Part shown: positions 1 through 9,861 of the stretch, in pieces
Numbering within the stretch: the stretch's first letter is position 1
Layout: each line of letters starts with the position of its first letter
DNA from: Clonostachys chloroleuca
Lineage: Eukaryota; Ascomycota; Sordariomycetes; Hypocreales; Bionectriaceae
Reading direction: 5' to 3'
Assembly: GCA_037952775.1 (NCBI GenBank)
Contig: JBANAY010000004.1
Span: 558,001 to 622,000 of the forward strand
Length of the DNA: 64,000 bases
Notes under the pieces: generated by a model
What the model was told of the DNA's origin: nothing
Databases searched by the model: none
The model's input: only the letters and a program-made list of their open reading frames with translations
Program-made: the position numbers and the translations under genes

Positions 1-3000
1 AAATAGTCAGGAGAAACTATACAGCCATCGAATCGTGCCAGCGTTAGATGGAGAGATCTCTCGGTGCAGGTAAATTAGTAGTCGGGGGCAATCAAGGAGG
101 CGAGAGAGGCGGACAACAGGACGATGTACCGGCCATGGACTCTAATACATATCTACGTTGCTCAACCGGACCAGAGTGAACTGCAAGACGGCCCAGGTTT
201 CGGTGATTTGGGAATGGGGGGGGGGGAGTATCTCTACCCTGGTCGGAACCCACACGCATTATCGCGAATCCCTGCTGACATGGCTGCGAACATGGGCTGG
301 GAGTTGGTGGCTCGACACTGCTCCTGGCCGTTATGGGGCAATTCGCCTGTGCTGCAAGTGGCTCCAGCTGCCCAGATGGACCGTAGTGACCTAATCCCAG
401 CGCAGACAAGCCTGGAAGGGTGGGTGGATGGCCACTACGCAACGTCCAGGGCCAGAGCCGGTAGATACCAACGCAGGCCAGATTGCGCTGCGACGCGATA
501 GGACAGACCTCAAGAAGTGTCTGCTGCCAGATAATACTTTTGTGTACAGCGTTATACGAGCACCTGCACCGGGCTTGCAGTAGCTGCCTTTCATCGTGCA
601 TAAGTGAGCCGGTACTCGCAATGTACATGCATTTGCCATGGGCAACCGCGTGTGCCAGCGCTGTACCTAGCCGCATTCTGTCGTCTTTTCGATATGCATG
701 CACACGGGAGCATTACGTATGCGCCCACAAACACCGAGACCGTTTGAGCAGCAAGATGCATGATGCGCGTACAGCCAGGCACTACTGCTCTGCACCTCCA
801 ATAATACTACTGCACTAGTCATGTTTGTATCGCCGATCCCATGGCACAGCGGCCTTGTTCATAAACTCTAGTGCAAATCCCCACCGAATGCATCAGGATT
901 TTTTATGGACGCATCCTGCTTTTTTTTTTTTTCTCACGGACGCCGCCTCGGCCGCTATCTTGACGCCGCGATAACGCAAACGGCGGGATGCTCAGAAAAC
1001 AACACACAAACGTAGCCCACCTCACCCAGAGTGTTTGGCCACATCTAGACAGGCCGCTACCGTCGGGCGCCGCTCGCCTGTCGCATCTCTCCCCATGGGC
1101 AAGCACCCAGGCAGCCTCGTACGAGGTGATAACGCGGTGACTGACTGTGCAGATTGCATCATGCGCCCATAAAATGGTACACATCTTCTTCGCTTGGGCG
1201 AGCAGAGGGGAAACTAACACCCCTCTGTTGCAATTAGGAAATATTGGCTTTCACCCCCGGCAGCCGATCTTGCAGCATGGCATTATGCCTTCACCGGGCC
1301 AAAAAGCTTAGTACCATCGACGGTTCCAGACAAAAATGGGGTTTTCGGAGGTACCACCACCAGTGCAGAGCATGACCCGGCCGCCTAGTGTCATCTCTGA
1401 ATTTTATTTTTTATTTTCCCGCAGCCCTCTGAAGATTGTTCGGCTGCTAGCCAGAGGTCCACTGTCTACGCACGCGCAGCCAGCGCGCTCCTGTGAGTGG
1501 CCTGGCCCAGATCTAGGTAATTTCGTAGCCTGGCCTGCTAGGTCTCTCATCTGCAGGCCTTCCAGTGGGCCGTCCAATTCCCTTATCCATGGCTCTTCCC
1601 GCCCGCAGACGAGGCCGCCGTCCAAGGGGGTGGGCTCGTGTGACATTGGATGCAACTCAACACCGTCCCATATCGTGTCGAGCTCGGTCGGCACAGGTGT
1701 GACCAAATGGTCTATCCTTCTCCGCTTCATCGCCTGGTCGGTGTTGTTATTCTTGATCACGGCGTGTCCATCACTTCCCGGCGAATGGATCAAAGGATGG
1801 ATCCAAGTCAATGGACGGATGGATATTACTGCAGGTTCTGATAATACCTCTGAAACTCGGAGGTAGAGGGGAACATTTGCCTCCGGTCCGTCTAAAGTCC
1901 ACCAGGCTGCGAGTCGACAGGTCTCCATGGGGGTGAAACACAGCTTCCCAAGTCCCGCATATCGGGCGGGATCCTTTCACAGCTCTCTCACTGGCCCCCC
2001 TGACGAAGCTTAGAAATTGGGAGGAGCACTGGCTAGCATCCGGTCTATGTGCTAGCTTTATAAGTCAGACAGACGGACTCCGTAGCAGCGTGTGGGTATT
2101 TCGTAGGAAAACTCCACTCCTTGACCTCTTCCCCCTGTCCTCGACTCCGAAAAACTTGAAAAGTAGTGACGTATATTCCCACCATTGTAAAGGAGTACTG
2201 ACCGGCATTGGCCCACTTCCAATACCTCTGCAACCACAGCTGCAGCTCACCCACTGCCAGAGCTCGTGTTGCTGGGCGAAGATGCGCAATTAAAAGTACC
2301 CGATTGGCTTGGGAGCTGACTCGAGGTCAATCGTTCTGCCAGGCCCATCGTCGATCAGCGAATCAGACGATCTTCACGTCGACATGACAGCAATTGCTAC
2401 CTGGCACCATTTGGAGCATGCATTCCCCATGTTGGCCAGCAGCAATCGCATCTTGGACAGTGGAGGCTTCGAACATCTGTTCCTGTCGTCACAAGCTAAC
2501 GACTGGCACGTATCAGATAATGTTTCTTTCCACGTACCATTTCACCCCGTCAACGCCCCTTTTAGAGTCGGAGAAGCCAAATCTAATTATTCAAACATAA
2601 TCTCATATAGCCAATTTAGGGTGCCTTCCCTGGTCTCCCAACCCCTTGCTGTCATCTCCGGTAGAGCCTGGGAAACCGCCCTCTGTTTTTCGTGTGATGT
2701 AGCATAGCACGTGGGCAATATCGTTATTGCTAACCTATACATGCCCTCGGAAGGCTTTGGTATCGCGTGTATATGTGTCGACGAAGCTTCCAAAATAAGA
2801 AATCGTATGATGACTCTCCCAGAGCTACCGGGTGTGGCATTTGTTGTCCATCCGTGCCGAATTGAGATGTCGTATATCTGCGGCAGCTGACATCTGATCT
2901 GCTCGATTAGTATAATCAAATGCTGCTACAGTGTGTGGGTGGTTCCAGCAAAGAGGGATTCTCTTAGATCATCTTTGAGGGTGACAGCATGTCAACAATA

Positions 3001-3355
3001 AGGAAACTAGTTTACCTTTGCGACAGTGGCCATTTTGTACGGGGAAGTTGATGAATATCGAATAATGCGATAGCTATTTCACAGTTTGATGTCCAGATTA
3101 GCGGTTCTGGCCAAGCTGATGCCAAGCCTTGTCAATTCGGCGACCGAAAACTTGGCATCTGATGTTAAAATGACCCACAAATATGCCGGATGTGGCGTGC
3201 GTGGCTGCCATGTGGCGGTGCACGGCGACTCAATTAGCGACACCACCAACCCGGACGATATCTTATCGTCCAACCGGGAATTGTTGGAAGCCAATTCACA
3301 GCCCGCAGGACAATTGATACCCCGGCAAGACCATAGCACTCGCTCGCAGGGAATC
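1..3355. other. Intergenic, no supported gene
   Basis: No reading frame in this stretch shows a recognisable domain or a convincing splice model. Open frames of up to about 175 codons occur on both strands at the same place (1.34-1.93 kb), which points to chance. There is a G-run of about 11 at 216-226 and a T-run near 921-932. The last few hundred bases should contain the promoter of the small mitochondrial protein that starts at 3356. Confidence 0.6.
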
Positions 3356-3926
3356 ATGTTTTCCACGACGCTACGACGCCTCGTCCAGTCGGCGAGGGGG
3401 CCTATGGGCAGACTCACCGTCGAGAACAACCCATACCGGACCAAAAAAGTGTGGCCGCCCGACTTCAAGGACCTCACACCCCAGCAGCAGCTCCGGTTCG
3501 AGAAGAAGTACAAGCGCCGTCTTTACCTTGCGCATTACTCCCCGACATGGGACAAGGGAACGCGGATGGTCCGGTTTGTGTTGGTTACAGGTTCGCAAGC
3601 CTCACGTCTCTGTGTGGAGGGGAAGGCCTTCGCAGATGACTTTGGACTAACAAGCTGACTTCGACCATGACCATAGGTGCCCTCATATACGCCCTGTTCT
3701 TCGCCGAATTCGAGTTTTGGGGCAAGCCGTACAAGCCATCCGAAGAGGTACACCCTACTACTACACGTCGCCCGTTGACTGAGACCTCACTGACAACGCT
3801 CTGCGATCATAGATTGTGGCCAAGGCCGCCCATCTCTTCGGCATCATGGACCCCGACAAACGCTACGAACGAAGAAAAGACGCACCCCCAGTGAACCCGC
3901 GAAAAGAGGAGGTCGAATCAAAGTAA
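3356..3926 (+). CDS. Small predicted mitochondrial inner-membrane protein, uncharacterised
   Basis: Exons 3356-3590, 3677-3747 and 3813-3926 join to a 139-residue protein. The first intron has an unusual GTTCGC donor but a good GCTGAC branch site and a TAG acceptor. The second intron is GTACAC..TAG. The N-terminus (MFSTTLRRLVQSARG) is rich in Arg, Ser and Thr with no acidic residue, like a mitochondrial presequence. A basic stretch with KKYKRR and a Trp-rich segment follow. One hydrophobic helix is completed only by splicing (FVLVTG joined to ALIYALFFAEFEFW, about residues 73-92). The C-terminus is short and charged. I do not recognise the family. A small single-pass inner-membrane protein connected to respiratory-chain biogenesis is a guess from shape alone. 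It converges on the AP-3 sigma gene with 173 bp between stop codons. Confidence 0.75.
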
Positions 3927-4099
3927 TACTCCATACATCCCAAATAACATATATATGCATTCATAGGCGTTCCGGTGTCGTATGCCATACCACCAAGCAG
4001 GGGGCGGGGCTTCTTGTTGTCTGATATCCTTGCTTTTCTACACCCCGAAAAAAGGTTCAATGAAATAGAAAACTCCTCACTCTTGCTTAAAAAGAAAAA

Positions 4100-4721
4100 T
4101 CACCTGCCCGTCCATGCAAAGTTCGTCCCCATGCCGAGCCCCGCGCCGATCCCAGCCCCGCGGCCCTCGTTGACCGGCCGCTTCGCCACGGTGCCCTGCG
4201 CCTTGACTCCCGCTACGATCCGGTCGAGGTTCGTCTCCACGACGACCCCGCCGATGATCATCTCGGAGAGCGTGGCGTGCAGCGACTCGAAGTTGAAGAT
4301 GAGGTCCAGCTCGCACACGTTCTCGAACAGCCGGTCCAGGGCCTCGACGTAGACCTGTATCAGGTCGATGAGGGCCAGCGGCGACTCGGTCGACGTGGAG
4401 ATTATGATGAAGAAGAGGGTCGCGTAGTGGCGGTACGTGACGAGGGAGGGGACGTCGTGCTGCTCCTCGGAGGAGGTGCGGGAGGTGCCCGAGGCGGCGA
4501 GGAGCGGCGGGAGGGGCAGGAAGTTGCAGGACCCGGACGGTCGGTTCGATACGAGTGTGAAGATCTCTGATATCAATCGCTGCTGGATGCTGGTCTCCTG
4601 TGGGATATGTCAGCTGGCTGGTCTGTAATGCGCGGGCTTGGATTGGGCTTACTAGTTGGGTGTAGAACTTGGTCAGGCGGGGTTGGCCCTGGCCGTTGAA
4701 GACTAGGAATGCATTGATCAT
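4100..4721 (-). CDS. APS3: AP-3 adaptor complex sigma subunit
   Basis: Exons on the minus strand are 4721-4653 and 4597-4100, giving 188 residues. The intron has a GTAAGC donor and a CACAG acceptor in phase 0. The first exon encodes the diagnostic start MINAFLVFNGQGQPRLTKFY of clathrin-adaptor small chains. The second carries the rest of the longin-like fold, including RHYATLFFIIISTSTESPLA, the aspartate-rich DLIQVYVEALDRLFENVCEL helix, and a segment ending in SEMIIGGVVVETN, as in sigma-3 proteins. AP-3 sorts cargo from the Golgi or endosomes to the vacuole by the ALP pathway. The tail after residue 160 is Gly- and Ala-rich and variable, as in fungal orthologues. The gene is head-to-head with frataxin across about 390 bp. 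Confidence 0.93.
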
Positions 4722-5110
4722 GGCTGCGTGATTGAGTCCCCTACGAAGGATAATTCGAAGCAGCCAAAGGGCACGTCTAGTAGATGTTTTAATTGTCCAC
4801 GACCGACTATGAGTTGCTTGGTGGGGCTTTGGTTCAGCAAGGTGGTGCAAGGCAGCACAAGATCGGTGACGCTTGGGCCCACTACTGCTGTTCGGAGCCG
4901 GCTATAGCGTACGCAGCGGAAGAGCACCCAATTGAAGGAAGCTCTTATTTGCAGATTTGGGACGTGAAGGCGCAATCCTATGCTCTCGACAACCACTCCC
5001 AACTCGACCGATAGCACATGATAATATCGGTTTAACACACTATTCGAAAAGATTGGCTCTCACTCACCCTTCTACCGGCTTCTCCCACCCGCCTCGGCTA
5101 GATTTCCACG
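4722..5110. promoter_or_regulatory. Divergent promoter region, AP-3 sigma / frataxin
   Basis: This is the 389 bp between the start codons of two divergently transcribed genes, so both promoters must lie largely here. No factor binding site can be named with confidence. The side next to frataxin is C/T-rich, as in many fungal 5' leaders. Confidence 0.5.
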
Positions 5111-5776
5111 ATGCCCCGAACGCAGGCTCTCCAAACCTCCCGGTTGCTCATGCGAGCTGCGCGGCCGTTGAATCGCACTTCTTCCAGAATAGCCTCCCGT
5201 TCAGCAGTCTCGAACTCACATCCAGCCACAGCGCCTGCGCGATTGCACTGCAAAGCGTTCTCAACATGCAGCGCCCGGTTCGGGGCACCCACACCAGACA
5301 CAACCACACCCTCGAAAGCCTCGCCCACAGAACCTACAAATACGGTGGCAGACCTAGACATCGACGAGTACCACAGAATAGCAGACATCTGGCTAGATAA
5401 CGCCCTCGCCAAGTTTGAAGACCTCCAAGACCAGGGCGAGGAAATCGACGTCGAGTTCTCGGTAAGTTACCCGACAACCCTCCCCCCAACACGCCATCCA
5501 GCCAATTGATGACACCGGCGCTGACCATTTGCATGTGTATAGTCGGGAGTCATGACCATCGGCGTAGTAGGGAAGGGGACCTACGTCCTCAACAAGCAAC
5601 CTCCGAACAAGCAAATATGGCTTTCCTCGCCGATATCGGGTCCCAAGCGGTACGACTGGGTTGTCAGCGGCGACGGGCAGACTGGCAGCTGGGTTTATGC
5701 TCGAGACAATTCGACCTTAGACCAACTCATCCTGGCGGAGCTAGAGGTTGACCTCGAGGCGTCGGACAAACTGTAG
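5111..5776 (+). CDS. YFH1: Frataxin, mitochondrial iron-sulfur assembly factor
   Basis: Exons 5111-5461 and 5543-5776 give 194 residues. The phase-0 intron is GTAAGT..TATAG with a CGCTGACC branch. The first 60 or so residues are rich in Arg, Ser, Thr and Ala and form a mitochondrial targeting sequence. The mature part begins with an acidic helix ([20 protein letters not shown]), the iron-binding ridge of the family. The beta-sheet core follows: [18 protein letters not shown], then [18 protein letters not shown], the most conserved frataxin signature, split across no intron. Frataxin regulates the cysteine desulfurase complex Nfs1-Isd11-Isu in the matrix. Length and motif order are normal. It converges on the LYR-protein gene. 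Confidence 0.96.
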
Positions 5777-6290
5777 AGGCAGTTGGCGTGTTCGAGTCGA
5801 AAAGCTGCTCTGTTGTATACTACTTACTTCCACACCCATGTTCATGATGAGTTCAAACGGTTTGGACAGGCGTTAGACTCTAATTTCAAGTGGTAAATAT
5901 GAAGGTTTGCTATTCGTTATGTAAAAACAAATCAATATGCTCCTCCCTCGCTTGGTCTGAAAAGCCGTGATAGATATTCCCACTTGCTTTTTGTGTTGTG
6001 ACCCTGGCCTTTTATCATCCATTGATACATCCCTTTGCTGTTGTACATGGTTTGAACATGACTTCTCGTTCTAAACAGTGCTGAATTGGGGGGGGGGGGG
6101 AACAGATGCCGTAGAAGCCCAATCTCCTTGCAATATCGAGGAAGCATAGGTACACGGTGACCTGTGCGCCATCCATATGGGTTGAAATTCGCCGTAAAGT
6201 GCAATATTAGAGCTGAGACTTCGCGGCTGATGTGACTTTCATGCTCCATGTGAACCACCTGGTGACTGCCCAGCTTCCCGTAAGCTGACT
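5777..6290. other. Convergent intergenic region, 3' ends
   Basis: This 514 bp lies between the stop codons of frataxin and the LYR protein and should hold both 3' UTRs. A G13 run sits at 6088-6100. No gene is seen. Confidence 0.6.
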
Positions 6291-6817
6291 TCATCGAAGG
6301 CAGAGTCCCATGGTCTTGTTGAGCATCGCTATTGTCATGTTGTAGTGATCAAAAGCCTTCTTCCTCTGTTCCTCAAACGGAGTACTGAAAACCCGGTCAG
6401 CATGCAAAGAGAACAATTGAACATCAGAACCTGACTCGAAAGAAAACTAAAAACGGCAAAAGAACCAAAAAAAAAACTCTGATATAGGCTTTGTGCTGTT
6501 TGAATCGGACATGTAACTCACCCCTGGATTTCACGAATGTAGGCACTCCTCCATGTTTCTCTTCCAATGTGGTTCCGCACCCTCACCCCAATGAGGTTCT
6601 TCACAATCTGGTGCTCGATCCCCCTCTCCCTCGCGGCCGCCTGCAGGAACCACACCGTGCGCTTCACGGCCTCCTTGTCCAGCGTCGCGCCCTTCTCGCG
6701 AAATGCCTGCCGCATCTGGGTTCTCACCACGTAGCGGGCAGGTTTGGAGAACTGTATGGCCTGCAGCAGTCCCCGGTAGAGGTGCCGGTAGGCGTGGATG
6801 ACGTCCAGATTCGCCAT
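6291..6817 (-). CDS. LYR-motif mitochondrial protein (Complex1_LYR type)
   Basis: Minus-strand exons 6817-6522 and 6384-6291 give 129 residues. The intron is GTGAGT..TTCAG with a GCTGACC branch, and the second exon ends in KTMGLCLR. The start carries the signature of the LYR superfamily: HAYRHLYRGLLQAIQF, with the L-Y-R triad at about residues 13-15, then a basic helix and a conserved Phe (QAFREKG). LYR proteins are small matrix factors that bind acyl-carrier protein and help build respiratory complexes, Fe-S clusters or mitoribosomes. It does not look like the complex I subunits NDUFA6 or NDUFB9, nor like Mzm1, so the specific partner is unknown. It may belong to a fungal DUF group of LYR proteins. 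Its neighbour frataxin also works in Fe-S supply, but adjacency alone is weak evidence. Confidence 0.82.
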
Positions 6818-7942
6818 CGCGGCTGGAGATGTTCATAAGTATGATAGTTCTCTTCTTTTTGAATCCCCCCTTTCAAAGCTTGGAACGATTGATACTTGGC
6901 GATCGAAGAATATTCCTTCAAGGCTGCTCCGAAAGTGTGGTGGTGGGAATATTATTGAGTTCTACGGTGCGGACCACAAATATCTGCACAGTACTAATAA
7001 AGAACTTCACAACCATCCGACCAATGCACATTGTCTGTAGAGTCAGCTTAATCTTATATCATTTCTCGGTGACAATTTGAGGATGAGAATTCTGAGCTCT
7101 CTGAAGCGGAAGGCCAAGAGTATTCTTATATCGGAACAGGTGGTTTGAAAAATGCGCTCAGTAGTATAGGCGCTGGGAGTATCACATCTTGTAGTTTTAC
7201 ACATGTACGAACGTCAACAACCACGCAAGGCTAGTTCAACGGCCAACACAATATGACAGGCCCCTAAAATGATTCGATTCCTTCGAAAGATAGCCCAGAA
7301 AGGGCCAACCATGGACAACTGGCCGATAGTAAATGGATCCACAGCTGAACGACCGCAAGTCTCTTGTGCATGGAGGTATGCTTGAGCGTTAGGATGACCT
7401 GGCTGCTTCACTCTATCGCGCACCAGATGGCATCTCTCAACTGAAATTAAGAACGCCCTGGAACCGCCTTAGCCGGCCATTTCCAGGGGTCTCATCCACT
7501 TCATCACTATCTAGGTAGATGAATGAATGACATTGGAAGCTCGTCTAGGTACATAGATGTCCCTAGTCGGGTTCGTTACATACAACAACTTCCCTACGCA
7601 CCGTCCCACCATGAGATACGATAATCGTCACGACCAAGCGATTATTGGAAATTTTGGGAGCCAGTTTCTATGTTCCAGTTATATAATTTACCCATGTATT
7701 GCACAAACGTTCTCTACTCTGATATTTCTAGTTCATCCAAGAAAGCTTCGCCGGTCCATAACTCATTTCGAATGGGAATGCTTCTCTAGTTCACGGCAGC
7801 ACTTGCCTAACAACTCGGAGAGGCCATAATAAATCCCATGTCGCTTTCTATATGCAAAACTCTATCGGTTGCCAAAATGAGAAAGATAAGGATGAAAGGA
7901 AATTGATCGTCCGGTTTCATCACGTAGATGAATTTAGTTGTC
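6818..7942. other. Intergenic, no supported gene
   Basis: The right part is the 3' side of the sugar transporter and the left part the promoter side of the LYR protein. Open frames of 60-90 codons on both strands have no recognisable features. Confidence 0.6.
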
Positions 7943-9861
7943 TTAATTACGATACCCATCGTCTTGCTGGCCCAGTGGCGCATATCGGCCTTGACCACTC
8001 GCTGAGCTGCCAGCTCGGCCCCGGTTAACAACGCGCGACAACCAACCGGTAACAGTTCTATCGTCACCTTCGCCAGTGGGGCCTTGAGACTTGGCGTCGA
8101 TATCCATTTCGGGGTCCAATTGCAATCCAGGTATCGCAGATGAGCCTATCCCACGGGCAGATCCGATTGGGGAGCCCGGTCGCATCAGGGAACCAGTCTC
8201 AGTTCCATGGATAGATGGTGTGCCTACAGTGGTGGCATCTCCAAAGAGGGAGTTCATGTCTTCCAGGCGAACACCACATGTCTCTGGGTAAATGAAGTAG
8301 ACTGAACGTTATGTTAGCACATCCCAAAGAATTGAGCGTCATGGAGCTCCGTCGGTGGGGTATCCTACCGATCACAAAACTAAGAACGCAGAAAAATGCG
8401 TGAATGAGATAAAGTCTCCATTGGATCAAGTCTTTCAGAATTGGCGTCATCTGACCCACGAGCCAGTTGCATGCCCAGTTGGTGGCAGTGGACAAGCTCG
8501 CACCCTTGGAACGAATGCTGAGAGGCAGGATCTCTGGGGGGTATAGCCAGGGAATAGGTCCCCATGAGTAACCAAATGCGGCATTGTAAATCATGACGAA
8601 CAAAACAACCAGGTTGGGAGTCCATGGAACATCCAGGAAGATAAAGTATGATATCATCGAGAGCGAGAATGCCATAGCGATAGCACCTGTCAGTAGGATG
8701 ATGCGCCGGCCCCATTTATCAACGATATACCAGGGTGGGATTGTTGACAGGAAGTAGGTGATTGAGTTCAAGCCAGTCATCAAGATAGCATCATGTCCTT
8801 TCCACCCAGCCTGTGCAAAGACATACGGTGCGTAGTAGGAAATAACATTGATACCGTTGAGCTGAGCGAGAGCCTGGGCAGACATTGCGATGAACACTCT
8901 CGTTCTATATTTCTTGAACATTTCGGCATAGCTTCGCTCGCCCTCTTGGCGCTGAAGCAGCACATTCATCTTGATGTCACGGTACTCTTCGCGGGCCTTG
9001 GTGTTGTGGATATCACCTCCGCCATAGAGGTTTGCGATGACCACCATGCCCTCTTCGTCATGGTCGTTGTCGAGGAGCCATCTAAGAGTATTAGCATGAT
9101 CCATCTTCAGCTGGAACTAGTTGTCCATACCTGGGGGATTCCACAATGATCAAACTACCGAGAGCGAGAAGCCCTCCCATGATGCATTGCATCAAAAGAG
9201 GAACACGCCACGAGAGATCGCTTTTAATAAACCCGCACCCATAATCCACCCAAACTGAAGAAGCATAGCCTATAATGTTCCCGGAGAATTCAATACATGC
9301 CAACTTGCCTCGATTGTGTGGAGGGGAAATCTCGGATTGGTACACAGGAACGATTGTCGAAAGGGCACCGACACCGAAACCGGCCACGAGACGCCCCAAC
9401 ATCATGATGGGCATATTCGTAGCAAACGTCTGCAGTGCACCACCAACCAGGAAAATGCATGAGCCGTAAAAGATCGTCTTCCGTCTGCCGATGATGTCTC
9501 CAATTCGGCCAACGGCCAGGGAAGAGATGAAAGCACCAATTTCCAAAATAGCGACCATAGTTCCTACGGTTGCCATCGAAGGTTGGTGAAAGTAATCAAT
9601 GAAGTACGGGCCACTACAACAGTCAAATTAGTCTCTCATCTCGCAGCACGCTGAACCTTGCTGAGAAGATACGTACACAATAACACCAGACATCACACCT
9701 TGGTCATAGCCGAATAAGAACACGCCTAATGACACGAAAATACTTGTGAAATACCTGTAGAATGTTAGCTCATGTCGCATTCACAAGGCCATTATTCGAG
9801 TGGTGTCATACAGAAGGGCCTTGCCCGTCAGGCCATGGGCCGCGCCATAACCTCCCGACAT
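7943..9861 (-). CDS. MFS sugar transporter, 12 transmembrane helices
   Basis: Minus-strand exons 9861-9812, 9754-9677, 9613-9131, 9081-8369 and 8301-7943 give 560 residues. Splicing restores the family motifs: the first helix ending in FLFGYDQGVMSG, the RIGDIIGRRK loop between helices 2 and 3, the GVGALSTIVPVYQSEISP signature, VESPR at the exon 3/4 junction, QLNGINVISYY in helix 7, DKWGRR, and YPETCGVRLEDMNSLFGD after helix 12. This is the sugar-porter subfamily that moves hexoses or related polyols by proton symport or facilitated diffusion. The substrate cannot be read from sequence. The cytoplasmic tail of about 110 residues is Gly/Ser-rich. The start used is the ATG of MSGGYGAAHG, but the frame stays open 210 codons upstream, so the true N-terminus may be longer (see findings). 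Confidence 0.88.

Noticed and set aside
1336..1928. Overlapping 176- and 174-codon open frames on opposite strands
   Set aside because: Neither has a recognisable motif, and both being open at once is expected in a stop-poor stretch.
6291..6817. LYR protein as complex I subunit NDUFA6
   Set aside because: Only the LYR motif region is shared; the rest of the sequence does not resemble that subunit.
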